From assembly GCA_977017575.1 (NCBI GenBank), contig CDRNVI010000053.1:1-64000 (forward strand): a DNA stretch of 64,000 nt, written 5' to 3'. The DNA comes from Paramoeba atlantica (Eukaryota; Discosea). A program made the translations under genes and the position numbers. This document shows, in pieces, positions 9,057 to 19,376 of this stretch (positions are counted from its first letter, which is position 1; each line of letters begins with the position of its first letter). The notes beneath the pieces were generated by a model. It was not told the DNA's origin and did no database searches. It saw only the letters and a list, made by a program, of their open reading frames with translations.

Positions 9057-11966
9057 ATGTTTCGACGGAACCGTTTTCATCGTATTAACATAGGTACTTT
9101 GCCTCAATCCATTAAAATCGAATTAAGGCAGCGACTGCGGAAAGATTATCCCCACGGCAAGCTCCCAAGGATTAACCCTTCATCCAAAAAGCCTTCCTTT
9201 TCTAACACCGAAACACCTTTCCAAAGAAACGACACGAAATCATGGATTCGAAACATGTTGGTGAAACCCCAACACGAGAGCCTCGAACTGACAATTTCCC
9301 GTGAGGACCCCGACAGCGCCTATATGGACACCGAGGATGGGAAGCTGGACGTTAGTGCGGAGGACGCCGTCGAGGTACTAAGTGAGTGTATAGCCAGTCC
9401 TCTGTCCGAAGCTGTAAACCTTTCATCGAGTCAAAAAACCCAATCTCTGTTGCAGGCGGCACAAAACTACCACGCGGACGAAAATGATATCACGTCTCAC
9501 GTCGAGCCTGAAGTTCTCTCCGGTCCTAATACCATTGGGGAAAGTCTTCATCGCAGAGGAATGCTTCCTGTGTATGAAATTACGGCCATGGACGCTCTTT
9601 TACAAAGACAGGGGGTTGTGTTTTTTGCTGTTTCAAGTTCGTATCCGAAGTTTGTTCGTGCAGCACTGTACGCACAACTACAAAAATGTGCAGATTTTCA
9701 GCCCGTACGAGGGGCTCAATCGGACAGCGCGGTGTTTGCTCTCACTCCGGCCTCACCCGTTTTAGAATCCGCAACAAAGTTGCGCTGGCTGCAGCGTATG
9801 GTTGCCTCAGGGGTATTACACATGGTAAACATTGGCTCAGTGTTGCTCACCTCTTTGTTGCATTTTTCAAACGTCGAGTTGGTGTTTGATCTGTCCTTAT
9901 GTGCACCGGGTCGGTTTTCGAAGGGATCCATGCCGTCTACGATTTCAACAGAGAGAATAGAGACAGGGCATATGGATATGTTAACTACGGGAACACATGT
10001 GTGTTTGTGCACTCCCTCAAAGGATTCGTTGAACGCTCGACGCGTCGAATCGTTCATGCGGCAGAACGGATATGTGAACTATTCACTTCGTTCCTTATCC
10101 GAACATGAGAATAGTGAAGATTGGGACAGAAGCGTATTTCGTGAAACTCAGCGTGTAATCGCAATCTTTTCTCCGTCCACAATGAACTTCGCACATAGGC
10201 CCAGGTGGAAACTTGATTTTCGGCTAGAGAATTCTAATAGAACCAACAATTCGAGTAGGAAAGACTACCAAGAAAACTTTAACAGTTATGAGGGAATTAA
10301 ATACCCGGTCTCATCAGAACTGAAAACATTTTCTGAAAACTTGAAGGAAGCTTTGCTTGCTGCCGTTGAATCACTGATTAAACATTTAAGTCAAGTTTAT
10401 GGATCTGCCGTGGTTCATATTTATTATCAAACATGCTCTCTCTTGAGGGAGGAAAATGAGTCCGTTCTGATCGACGTTACTGAACGAGCCAAAGAAAGGT
10501 TGAACGGCATGCCACTTGCAGGTTTCAGTTGCGAAGTATCGACTGCAGATTTGTTACACGAATGTTCGTACACGGCTCTGAACCTTCTGGAACCTTATCT
10601 GAAAATGTCAGCAGAGTTACCGGGAGCATACTATGTTTTACCCACTGAAACTGACACAGATGGAGCCTTTTTGGGAGTAATGCAAATAAAGTACCTGTAT
10701 ACACGTGAAGTACAGAAAACGAATGAGTCCGAAAACAGATCCGAGTTTACGAGTCCTTCCATCAGTGAGAGCTTCCTACAATTCTTCGGTTGCAATGACA
10801 CGGCCGCTCGATCGAAATCAATCAAGATTGTTGAAGAAGGAGATTCCGTTCGAGCTATGCCACCTTCCTGGACATGTACCTTACGCTGCAAAAAGGATAC
10901 TTTAAATTCTGGAATTACTCTCCTCGAAAAATACAAAATTTCAGTTCCAGGTTTGCAACTAGCATCTGAACACACTGTAGAGCAACCGATCGAATACGAT
11001 GCTTATTTTGCGACGTCCAGCATGTCATGCAATCGCTACCTATCATCATACTGGGATCTGTCGGAGAAAAATTGTGGAGGACGTTCACATACTGACAAAG
11101 TCGAAAGCGACACACATTTTGCACGTCATTCCTTCTTTTCATTCCGACATATCCGGCTCGCTTGTATTCAAGATGTCCTACTCCTTCTTTATCTTGGCCA
11201 CCTCTCGAATCCTGTTTTGCGTCACGTCAAACAGTTTCACAAGGGTTGGGATGCATGTGAATCCGCAGCCATATTAAAAAATAGAAGCCAAGCGATGGGT
11301 TCCGAATTTAATAAACCGCTTCACCTTTTAACAACGCCTCATATTGTTCCTGGGGCTGTGCTCATTACATGTCCACTTCCCGTGCCTATGACTCCGAACT
11401 TCGCGCCAAGTGATAAAAAGTCGAATATTCACATTGTCGCGAATATTTCGTACCCTACGGCAGAATTCTGTGACTCTGGAGCTTTACATCTGAGTGCGGG
11501 AAATTCAAATTTTGAGTTAACGCTTCCTGAAGTGGGCTTTCTTCCCGTATCAAGCAGAAATGTGGAGCTGCAAGGCCTCACAAGCAACGAAACACAAGTT
11601 TCTGGAAATTCGGTTCCCGAGAAAGCACATTCATTCGAAATGTCTCCCCTGCACGAGCCCTCTCTCATGGCTCTACGTGACGCTGTTTGCTACTGGTGTA
11701 AGTTAGCCCATGTGGAGTATTCGCTTTCTAATCTTCTGGAAAGATTTTATCCCGCTGAAATTGAGGAACACATCCGAACAAAGGAAAAACGTCTTATCGA
11801 GCGTTACGAGACAAGATCTAGGGTTTCGGAATCGGACGTTCGAAATCGTCTTAAGGAGTTTCGCTCCTGTGATGCAGAAAGCTGGGGCAAAGATGACACC
11901 TTTTTCGAGAAGATGAATCAGGAGGGGAAAACTATTTCTACCGAGTACGTGGTTACTTCAAGTTGA
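9057..11966 (+). CDS. large unknown protein, probably lineage-specific
   Basis: A 969-residue protein I do not recognise. The first 100 residues are basic and Ser/Pro-rich (MFRRNRFHRINIG...), which would suit either a mitochondrial presequence or a disordered tail. A better-ordered region follows at about 175-375 with alternating helices and hydrophobic strands (QGVVFFAVSSSYPKFVRAAL, RVIAIFSPSTMNF). A second ordered region at about 415-560 contains KEALLAAVESLIKHLSQVYG. The end is charged and helical. No membrane segment is evident. Base composition is ordinary for the window and the frame is long and clean, so the gene is real. Its neighbours are also unassigned. Confidence 0.85.
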   Translation: MFRRNRFHRINIGTLPQSIKIELRQRLRKDYPHGKLPRINPSSKKPSFSNTETPFQRNDTKSWIRNMLVKPQHESLELTISREDPDSAYMDTEDGKLDVSAEDAVEVLSECIASPLSEAVNLSSSQKTQSLLQAAQNYHADENDITSHVEPEVLSGPNTIGESLHRRGMLPVYEITAMDALLQRQGVVFFAVSSSYPKFVRAALYAQLQKCADFQPVRGAQSDSAVFALTPASPVLESATKLRWLQRMVASGVLHMVNIGSVLLTSLLHFSNVELVFDLSLCAPGRFSKGSMPSTISTERIETGHMDMLTTGTHVCLCTPSKDSLNARRVESFMRQNGYVNYSLRSLSEHENSEDWDRSVFRETQRVIAIFSPSTMNFAHRPRWKLDFRLENSNRTNNSSRKDYQENFNSYEGIKYPVSSELKTFSENLKEALLAAVESLIKHLSQVYGSAVVHIYYQTCSLLREENESVLIDVTERAKERLNGMPLAGFSCEVSTADLLHECSYTALNLLEPYLKMSAELPGAYYVLPTETDTDGAFLGVMQIKYLYTREVQKTNESENRSEFTSPSISESFLQFFGCNDTAARSKSIKIVEEGDSVRAMPPSWTCTLRCKKDTLNSGITLLEKYKISVPGLQLASEHTVEQPIEYDAYFATSSMSCNRYLSSYWDLSEKNCGGRSHTDKVESDTHFARHSFFSFRHIRLACIQDVLLLLYLGHLSNPVLRHVKQFHKGWDACESAAILKNRSQAMGSEFNKPLHLLTTPHIVPGAVLITCPLPVPMTPNFAPSDKKSNIHIVANISYPTAEFCDSGALHLSAGNSNFELTLPEVGFLPVSSRNVELQGLTSNETQVSGNSVPEKAHSFEMSPLHEPSLMALRDAVCYWCKLAHVEYSLSNLLERFYPAEIEEHIRTKEKRLIERYETRSRVSESDVRNRLKEFRSCDAESWGKDDTFFEKMNQEGKTISTEYVVTSS

Positions 11967-12135
11967 GATATGAGCATTTTCTGTATATTTCTGACCAAGA
12001 AAAGTCTCCCAAGTTGTAAAAGGAAATGTGAAGCATGTCATCGTTTTACGATTACCCTTTTTTGACAAAAAAATACATCTCCTAGAAACACTCCTTACCC
12101 CCTAGAAATATTTCTTAACCCTCACACATACCATC

Positions 12136-13266
12136 ATGACCACCCCCCTTACCACCCCGCACCAAAAATGGACCCAACTCCTCGACCACTACACCTACCA
12201 CACCACACGCCTTTCCTCCATCATCCGTTTCCTCTCGTCTCACCCCCACACCGTTTGCCTTCCCCCATCCCCGAAAAAAGCAACACAGCACCTCCCCGTA
12301 GACACGGAGACGAAACTCGCAACCCCGGAAAAGATACTCTCGTGTGTGACACAAACCTCAGCACTGTTCCACCCTCCATGTGCACAGCGGATGTATTCCG
12401 AAACCCCCGGGCTGGAGGGTACACTAGAAAACAATAATGCAATAGAAAATTTTAATACAATAGAAAACCATAATACACTAGAAAACAACAATACAATAGA
12501 GAATTTTAATACAATAGAAAACCATAATACACTAGAAAACAACAATACAATAGAGAATTTTAATACAATAGAAAACCATAATACACTAGAAAACAATAAT
12601 ACAATAGAAAACAATAATAGAATCGAGAACAATAATACGCACAATTGTAATAATATGAATCATCATAAATGTGAAAGGATTTCAGAAACTCAAGTAGAGA
12701 GTATTGAACTTCCCAATGCATTAATAGCAAACAGATTTAAATGTTGGGGGAGGCGAAGGGAGAGGGAACGAAGAGAGGAGAACATCATTTCGTGTCTCGA
12801 AGGAGATATTAAATCGAGAAGAGGAAAATCCATGAAAAGAACACGTCGAGGGGGATGGGGGATTCCGATTTCGGATCATAGAAGCGTGTCGACGGAAAGG
12901 AATGGGGATAAGAAGCGGGAGAAGTGTTGTAGGGGAGAAGTGTTGCAGGGGAGAGAGGGACGGGGGGAAGAGAATCGCGAATACTTTTCGAATGTACAGG
13001 GGGATGAAATGATGTACTACCCGTTGTTTAAACCTTCGGTGCTGTTGGAGGAGATGGAAGCGTGTGACTCCGGGGAGTACGGAACAGACAGCGATAGTGA
13101 AATACAGGCAAGTTCCTTGGCTTCCGAGAGATGGACAGAGAACAGGCCATACGAAAGAGAAGGAAAAATGTATGTGGTGGATGGCGTGCAACGAATGCTA
13201 TACAAAATGGACAGGAGCCTTTGTTACTTGCAGCGAAAGGTTGCCCGTGCGGCTCGAATGGTTTGA
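12136..13266 (+). CDS. unknown protein with IEN(F/H/N)NT repeats
   Basis: A 376-residue protein of unknown role. Residues about 96-170 are a tandem array of a six-residue motif (T-I-E-N-x-N or T-L-E-N-N-N), arranged as a higher-order 18-residue repeat. After it come basic, Arg-rich residues (CWGRRREREREE...) and an acidic Ser/Asp/Glu patch. The C-terminus is VDGVQRMLYKMDRSLCYLQRKVARAARMV, a likely amphipathic helix. The 5' end is C-rich, the repeat A-rich and the last third G-rich on the coding strand. The non-repetitive ends look like true protein. It may be a disordered scaffold or nuclear protein. Confidence 0.6.
   Translation: MTTPLTTPHQKWTQLLDHYTYHTTRLSSIIRFLSSHPHTVCLPPSPKKATQHLPVDTETKLATPEKILSCVTQTSALFHPPCAQRMYSETPGLEGTLENNNAIENFNTIENHNTLENNNTIENFNTIENHNTLENNNTIENFNTIENHNTLENNNTIENNNRIENNNTHNCNNMNHHKCERISETQVESIELPNALIANRFKCWGRRRERERREENIISCLEGDIKSRRGKSMKRTRRGGWGIPISDHRSVSTERNGDKKREKCCRGEVLQGREGRGEENREYFSNVQGDEMMYYPLFKPSVLLEEMEACDSGEYGTDSDSEIQASSLASERWTENRPYEREGKMYVVDGVQRMLYKMDRSLCYLQRKVARAARMV
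12422..12622 (+). repeat. 18/54-bp tandem repeat inside a CDS
   Basis: Tandem 18-bp units (for example ACAATAGAGAATTTTAAT) are grouped three by three into near-identical 54-bp blocks, about three and a half blocks long. All indels keep the frame. Confidence 0.9.
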
Positions 13267-13405
13267 AAAAGTGTTAGTATTTCGAGTTAAAAAGGATGAA
13301 AGATACATGTACAATTTTAAACAATAAAGGTAGCACAACTGTATGCATTATTCCTAGCATTGCGAGGTTCTGCTACACTTTTTTGCATGCTTTAATTTTC
13401 TTTTT

Positions 13406-14857
13406 ATGATTGCTGCGAGCTCTAGAGTTCAACAGAAAACGGGCCATCCCCAAACAGTGGAGAAGGGAAAAACGCCGTTTTTATTTAACAATCCGAAAGA
13501 CCGTCTTCTTCACTTTCTCCGGTGCATTTCTCCGAAGATAGTAGATATTCCACATTTTATTTTAGCTCAATGTAGAGAACTCAGCAAATCGGAGAACGCC
13601 TTCCCGGAAAGCAAAGAAGACAAGAAAAAATTTCTTTTTCACATGATTTTGGAACAGGTTCTGGACTGTGCGTTCGAAGCCTATCAGGAACTCATTAGTC
13701 GAGTCGTACTTCCGCCTCTCCAGCAGGACCCAAAAACAAATATCGATCCTGTCGCTTGTTACACATCCTCCGAATTTTTATTCACCCTACGGACGGACTT
13801 TTGGAAAGGAAATAATTTGTTCATGGGCCTTGATCAGAAGGTGTTTGAAACGTCAGAATACGGCACGGAGACTGCAGCAGACTACTTGACGCGAGCACTA
13901 CGTCTTACGGAGCGGAAAATTTCTTGCCTGTTCACACAGTTTCTGTTGGAAGGTTTGCATTCCTGGCTTTGTGGTTTGCCGCAACCTATTCTTCCCGTAT
14001 TGCTCAGTCCCGTTGGAGTTGAAAAGGGCCGAGAGCTCGATGAGGCATGTGCAGGTCTAGGGGAAGATGCGATAAATTTTTTAGTTCAGCTAGTATTTCC
14101 GCTTTCAGGAAACACAGATCTTTTGCCATTGCTACATACTGAGGATGACCTGCACAACTCAAAAGAGTCACCACGCACTATTAGTGCCAAAACGAAAAGA
14201 CCAGCACCAACGAAGTGTAAGTCGTCAAAACGACCGACTAAGGAAAGTACTCCGAATATCAAAGACATGAATAGAGAAACGAAGTCACCTATACCTTCTT
14301 GCACAGAGAAAAATGTGTCCTTCGTGGTTGAAATTCCAAGGGACGTGCTCACAGATGCGACTAAGAGTATACCAAATGAAGTACCAAACGAAGAAGATCC
14401 CACTTCGAAAATACCCCCAAAAATCAAGGTTTCGAAATGTGAAAAAACGAAAACAAAGAATCTTCCATCTCCCCATGAAAATAATTACGGTAAAGTTTTG
14501 CTAGAAAGCGAACGGCCCAAAGAAAAAACTAAATACACCGAATCTGGGCACGATAAAACAAGGAAAATAGAGAATGGGAAAATAACTAAGAACTCCAATA
14601 ACCAAATCTCCAAGCCTCACCTTTCTTCCACGCAACAGAAAGACCGTCTATCACGTTGCCCCACTCAGATGACGAGAGCACAGATTACTGCCCTGCGTCG
14701 GCCTATCGGAAGAGGTATTTCAGAATTTGAACTAATGAACCATTACTGGGTAGAAGAACTAAAAGAATATGCCAGAAAGCATCGCATACCAAAGTCTTGT
14801 CAACAGAAAAAGTCAAGCATGATTCGTGCCATATTGAAGCATACAAAGGAACAATAA
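13406..14857 (+). CDS. unknown protein with C-terminal SAP-like motif
   Basis: A 483-residue protein. Residues 30-230 are a helical domain I do not recognise (KDRLLHFLRCISPKIVDIPH and on). Residues about 245-430 are Lys, Ser and Thr-rich and probably disordered. The last 45 residues (MNHYWVEELKEYARKHRIP, then QQKKSSMIRAILKH) fit the helix-turn-helix pattern of SAP motifs, which bind DNA in chromatin and RNA-processing proteins. A nuclear DNA-associated role is therefore a reasonable guess, with no function for the main domain. Confidence 0.75.
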   Translation: MIAASSRVQQKTGHPQTVEKGKTPFLFNNPKDRLLHFLRCISPKIVDIPHFILAQCRELSKSENAFPESKEDKKKFLFHMILEQVLDCAFEAYQELISRVVLPPLQQDPKTNIDPVACYTSSEFLFTLRTDFWKGNNLFMGLDQKVFETSEYGTETAADYLTRALRLTERKISCLFTQFLLEGLHSWLCGLPQPILPVLLSPVGVEKGRELDEACAGLGEDAINFLVQLVFPLSGNTDLLPLLHTEDDLHNSKESPRTISAKTKRPAPTKCKSSKRPTKESTPNIKDMNRETKSPIPSCTEKNVSFVVEIPRDVLTDATKSIPNEVPNEEDPTSKIPPKIKVSKCEKTKTKNLPSPHENNYGKVLLESERPKEKTKYTESGHDKTRKIENGKITKNSNNQISKPHLSSTQQKDRLSRCPTQMTRAQITALRRPIGRGISEFELMNHYWVEELKEYARKHRIPKSCQQKKSSMIRAILKHTKEQ

Positions 14858-15116
14858 CTCTGCTCCTTTTTGGTAGTAATCGTAAAACTATCAGCATAAC
14901 TCTTTTTTATACAGAGCTTGTATGGCTTGCTAGACAAATTTTCTTGCCAGTTCAACTAAATATTCTTGCCAGAACCCTTCTTTGACGTAATAGAACCCGC
15001 AACGAACAACATTTTCAAAAATCATAAGGATTCGTTCGATCCGAGGATACAAAGTCAAGTTGAAAATCTCATTTTACATTTTGACCCGTTTTTCTTATTA
15101 TTGTGTTGACTTTTTC

Positions 15117-16172
15117 ATGCGAAGAGGATTGCGTTTTTTCTCTGCATCGCTCAAGACTGGACTTCGAAGGCCTTCCATCGGCATGCGCACCTCAACACGC
15201 GGGTTTTCGCAAGTTGGCATTCAGAGATCAACCCCGGCCCCAGAGCACGAACCCTCGAAGAAAGAATCAAAAGGACTAAAAGCACAAGAAGAATCTACGA
15301 TGGAACCCAGAAGGAACAAGAAAGGACACCTGTTCAGACCAACACGCTGCGCGCTCCACCTATTTATCTTCGAGCGCTGGCCTTGGAAAGATCCTGACAT
15401 TACGTACAAGGAGCACCGTGCCCAGCTGACGAAGGATTTTGATAATCTTCCGGAACCACTCGCGGAAGAGTACCAACAAATGGCTCGAGATTTCAACGAG
15501 AAAGCTAAAGAGGCGTTCAAAAGGCGCAGAAGGAAGAACAGGAGACTAACTATGAAGACCTGGCGCAGCATGGTTGCTCCTGGTCTGTACAGAGCTATGA
15601 ACCGAGATGAGATAAATGCTAAAATTCCCTATGACCGCAAAGCAGTGAAATTTACTGTCTGGTTTTCCCTTGTTGGAAAGGCATTAAGTGCTGCGTGGAA
15701 GGCGGAGAGTGAAGTCGTCAAGCAGCGCTACACGGAGCTTGCCAAAAAAATTCGATATGGCGCATTGAACGGACTTTTTAAGTACGATCCATCCATATGT
15801 AGGCTAAAGAAAGGAGTTCTTGTACCCCATGTTCGTGATTTCGTTTTAGCAAATTCCAAATTTCTTGAAGAAATGAAGCTCCCCGTTGAAAAAGAGAAAG
15901 TAATACCACGGTTTCGTAGATGTTCCCCTTCAAGCCCGTGGCGCAAAATACCAAAATATCGATACGCCCTGGAACATCCCGAGGAGGTGAAAGCATTGTC
16001 TGAAAAGCTGTGGAACGAAAAAAACGCCACGTGTAAATCACCTGGTATGGGGGTCCCGAGAAAATTGAGGGTGGGATACTGGCAAAGGGCTGCCAAGAAG
16101 CTTTTCGCATGTTTGCCAAAAGAGGAGCAGGTAAAATACTGCAACAAGCATGGATTGACTCTTCAAACATGA
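15117..16172 (+). CDS. mitochondrial HMG-box protein
   Basis: A 351-residue, strongly basic protein. The open frame goes back to a TTG at 15060; the first ATG at 15117 gives MRRGLRFFSASLKTGLRRPS, a convincing mitochondrial presequence. Residues about 73-140 resemble an HMG box: an early aromatic pair (LFIFERW), long helices with the LAEEYQQMARDFNEKAK pattern, then a run of Arg and Lys. A weaker second box lies at about 165-225 (SAAWKAESEVVKQRYTELAK), and a third at about 290-345 ends in YWQRAAKKLFACLPKEEQVKY. Such proteins pack mitochondrial DNA (TFAM, Abf2, kinetoplast-associated proteins), so a role in organellar DNA packaging is inferred. Confidence 0.75.
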   Translation: MRRGLRFFSASLKTGLRRPSIGMRTSTRGFSQVGIQRSTPAPEHEPSKKESKGLKAQEESTMEPRRNKKGHLFRPTRCALHLFIFERWPWKDPDITYKEHRAQLTKDFDNLPEPLAEEYQQMARDFNEKAKEAFKRRRRKNRRLTMKTWRSMVAPGLYRAMNRDEINAKIPYDRKAVKFTVWFSLVGKALSAAWKAESEVVKQRYTELAKKIRYGALNGLFKYDPSICRLKKGVLVPHVRDFVLANSKFLEEMKLPVEKEKVIPRFRRCSPSSPWRKIPKYRYALEHPEEVKALSEKLWNEKNATCKSPGMGVPRKLRVGYWQRAAKKLFACLPKEEQVKYCNKHGLTLQT

Positions 16173-16565
16173 GCTATAGCGAAGTGTACGGAAAACTGTA
16201 CTTCTATCGGTAATCACAAGAATATAATGAGCCGACATTAGTAAACAAGTTAACAGAGGAATCAATAACGTTAAGGTAGAATATTTATTCAGAATACTCC
16301 ACACATATTCGAGACAAATATAATATTCCTTTCAATTATACATGTACTAATTTAATGGACTTTGAAAAATTGAGAATATGACAAAATGTAGAAAAACGTT
16401 GATTTTTCTACTTTATTTTTAGTTCCGCCGTATGTGTACTACGATGTATGCTTTTTTGGACCCTTCTAAAAGACGAACAGTCCTACAGTCTGCATTCAAG
16501 AATATTCATAACAAAAAAAATTATTCTCTTACCAGTTTATATTCTACATTTCCTTGATTAACTCA
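16173..16565. other. spacer before SEC23
   Basis: AT-rich with no supported gene or repeat. It changes abruptly at about 16566 into the C-rich leader of SEC23. Confidence 0.5.
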
Positions 16566-16652
16566 AAACGCGTTTCCCTGCTTCCTTCCCCAAACTCCCT
16601 TTATCCCCCTCCCCCCTTTTTTTACCCCTTTCCTCTTCTAACCCCCACCAAG
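16566..16652 (+). promoter_or_regulatory. long polypyrimidine tract and putative acceptor of SEC23
   Basis: A tract of more than 70 bases, almost all C and T, ends in CCACCAAG with AG at 16651-16652. This is 54 nt before the ATG at 16706. It is a strong candidate for spliced-leader addition. Confidence 0.5.
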
Positions 16653-16705
16653 AAAACTTTCCCTAAAGAAAACCTGTTTCACCCCCTTTCCCTCTTCACC
16701 TCTCC

Positions 16706-19045
16706 ATGAACCCCTCCCCCACCGCCTCCCCCCTCTCCACCCGGTGGTCCTTTGAGTCCTGCCCCCTGGATCGGCTCGAGAGCACACGCATGGTACTCCC
16801 CCTCGGGTGTCTCCTCGCTCCGCTACAAGCCCTCCCCTCCCCGACAGTGCTCCCCGAGACCCCCACGCGCTGCCAAGTCTGTAGCGCCGTGCTTAACCCC
16901 TACTGCGCCGTGGACCCCCGGACCCAGTCCTGGACGTGTGTGTTCTGTGGGGCCCGCACAGGGCTCCCGGTACGCAGACCCAGCGATGCGAGGGAGAGTC
17001 ACGCGACGGGTACAGGAGGTACGACGACGACGACAACAACAACGATCCCCGCAATGAGTCCGGGGTGTACTACGGTAGATTATGCACTCGTTTCGAGTCC
17101 TGGGGAAATCGAAAGCTCCTCGGGGCTTTCGCTTGTGTTTGTTATGGTCGTGGATATCTGCGTGCCGACGGTGGGGGAGTTGGAGGCGTTGAAACGACAT
17201 TTAGTAAAGGTGTTAGGGAGTCTGCCGTATGGTGCGTACGTTGGGTTGATTACGTATGGCACAACGGTACAGATTCACCAGACAAGGCGTAGTGGGGCGT
17301 TTCAGCGGTGTTGTACCTATCGCGGTACCGTCGAGGTGAGTTGCGAGGATATTCGTCGAACGCTGGGGGTTGACCCGCAGAGTCAGGTGTATCTGAGCCC
17401 TGTGGCAGAGGCAAGAGAGGCGTTGGATGTGCTGTTTGAGGAATTGCAGCCGGATCTGTGGCCAGTGGAGAAGGGCCATCGTGCGTTGCGCTGCACTGGA
17501 GCTGCCATATCTGCCGCTACATCGTTGCTGCAGTGTTTTTATCCCAAGACCCCAGCACGTGTGCTTACTTTCGTGTCCGGTATATGCACCGAAGGCCCGG
17601 GTCGAGCTGTTGATGTGGCCAAAACAAACTTGATTCGAGGACATGCAGATATACGGGACCAGACTGCGGCAGCGAAACATTGGCCATCATCCATCAGCTT
17701 CTACGCCTCGTTGATGAGACGAATGGTCAGCCATAGTTATGTTCTCGACGTTTTTAGTGCGTGTCTGGACCAAACAGGACTTGCGGAGATGAAAACTTGC
17801 ATTCAATGTACTGGAGGTACTCTCCTCATGGTGGATGGGTGGCAAAAGCCGCACTTCGCGAAGAGTTTGGAGCAGTATTTCCTTAAGGACGACACGACGA
17901 ATAGACCTAAGATGTTTTTCAATGTGAGTTTTGAGGTGCAAACTACACCGAATTGGAAGGTAATGGGGGCAATTGGACCTTGTATAGGAGGCGTGAAGAA
18001 AAGTTCCAGCATTGCAGATACGGAAATGGGTATGGGCGGCACTGCTCAATGGCTATCCAGCACCATGGCGGAAGATACAACTCTGGCCGTTTATTTCGAA
18101 GCACATAATTCCAATGGTACGAACACGACTTCCTCTGAACCACTGAAGGATTACCGATTTGTTCAATTCGTGACAAAATACGTTTGCGTGAACGGGGAAA
18201 CACGCATAAGAGTCTCGACACTTCCTCACCGCATTCATCACGGAACTGATTTCAATGCGCTCGGACAGACTTTTGATCAAGAAGCGGCGGCGGTACTCGT
18301 CGCTCGCCTGTGTGCACACAAGACGGAATCCAGCTCTATGTTTGATGTGTTACGGTGGCTGGATCGCCACCTGATTCGATTCGTACATCGTTTCGCAACT
18401 TTTAACAAGGACGATCCGCGCTCATTACGGCTGGGACCTCGTCTGAGTTTCTTTCCCATTTTTATGTACCACCTAAGGCGTTCCCCGTTCCTACAGTTCT
18501 TTAACAGCTCACCGGACGAAACAGCAAATTACCGTATACAGTTATTTCGTACACAACTACGTGACGCTATTTTGATGATTCACCCCACACTTGTGAGTTA
18601 TACTATGACAGGCCCAGAGTCTCCTGTTCCCTTGGACGAATCCGCCATACAAGACGAGAACATCCTAGTTCTGGACACCTTTTTTGAGATTGTTATTCAG
18701 TACGGTGTGACCATTCAAGAATGGATTAAGGCAGGATACGAAAAGAATCCGGATTACGCGCATTTCCGGGCTTTCCTAGATCGACCCCGAAAGCATGTAC
18801 AAGAACTTTTGCGGGGAAGACAACCGGCACCTGTTTTATACGAGTGCAGTAAGTTCGATCCCTCAAGTCGCATTCTGATGAACCGGATTAATCCTTCGCG
18901 CTCGCGTACCACAAAGAATCAAGGCGCTCAGCTGCCCAATAATGTTTTGTATGGAAAAGGCTCGGAGGAGTTGATGTGGACAGACGACGTCACGTTACAA
19001 ACATTTACGGATCACTTAAAGAGAGTTGCTGTACAGAATCAATAG
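16706..19045 (+). CDS. SEC23: COPII coat GTPase-activating subunit SEC23
   Basis: SEC23 forms the inner COPII coat with SEC24 on vesicles leaving the endoplasmic reticulum and stimulates GTP hydrolysis by SAR1. The protein has 779 residues, normal for the family. The N-terminal LESTRMVLPLGCL matches the SEC23 signature. The zinc finger has Cys at 56, 59, 78 and 81. The trunk domain follows (GELEALKRHLVKVLGSLPYG, VGLITYGTTVQIH), then beta-sandwich, helical and gelsolin-like parts. The Arg at 722 in SSRILMNRINPS is in the place of the GAP arginine finger. The C-terminus has the expected DDVTLQTFTDHLK. The 5' part is far more GC-rich than the 3' part. Confidence 0.96.
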   Translation: MNPSPTASPLSTRWSFESCPLDRLESTRMVLPLGCLLAPLQALPSPTVLPETPTRCQVCSAVLNPYCAVDPRTQSWTCVFCGARTGLPVRRPSDARESHATGTGGTTTTTTTTIPAMSPGCTTVDYALVSSPGEIESSSGLSLVFVMVVDICVPTVGELEALKRHLVKVLGSLPYGAYVGLITYGTTVQIHQTRRSGAFQRCCTYRGTVEVSCEDIRRTLGVDPQSQVYLSPVAEAREALDVLFEELQPDLWPVEKGHRALRCTGAAISAATSLLQCFYPKTPARVLTFVSGICTEGPGRAVDVAKTNLIRGHADIRDQTAAAKHWPSSISFYASLMRRMVSHSYVLDVFSACLDQTGLAEMKTCIQCTGGTLLMVDGWQKPHFAKSLEQYFLKDDTTNRPKMFFNVSFEVQTTPNWKVMGAIGPCIGGVKKSSSIADTEMGMGGTAQWLSSTMAEDTTLAVYFEAHNSNGTNTTSSEPLKDYRFVQFVTKYVCVNGETRIRVSTLPHRIHHGTDFNALGQTFDQEAAAVLVARLCAHKTESSSMFDVLRWLDRHLIRFVHRFATFNKDDPRSLRLGPRLSFFPIFMYHLRRSPFLQFFNSSPDETANYRIQLFRTQLRDAILMIHPTLVSYTMTGPESPVPLDESAIQDENILVLDTFFEIVIQYGVTIQEWIKAGYEKNPDYAHFRAFLDRPRKHVQELLRGRQPAPVLYECSKFDPSSRILMNRINPSRSRTTKNQGAQLPNNVLYGKGSEELMWTDDVTLQTFTDHLKRVAVQNQ

Positions 19046-19376
19046 GGGCATGGCGCCATTCCGCATTCATAAAGTACCGCTTTCGATTTTAAAGACAGCT
19101 ACAATTTGTGGTCAAAACGTCAAAGAAACAGAAAGTTCAAGTACCCGAATTAATGTTTTTGCTATCTATTCTGATTCATGATAGTGCAAATGGAACATTG
19201 ATACTACATTTATATTTTGACACACTTTCAAGCGAAAAATCAGATAGAAATCGACCTTTCTTGCCTTTATGCTCATCTAGTCATCATTCATTCATTCATT
19301 TTTTTATGATTCGGCTCGACTCATATTAATCGACTCCAAAATCCCATAATTCGGATTCTTTCAATCCTGCGCCGAA
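19046..19376. other. spacer after SEC23
   Basis: 331 bases of mixed composition. Nothing recognisable apart from a 73-codon frame that lacks an ATG start. Confidence 0.5.

Noticed and set aside
15021-15050. tRNA-like B box (CGTTCGATCCG)
   Set aside because: No A box, acceptor stem or cloverleaf could be placed around it.
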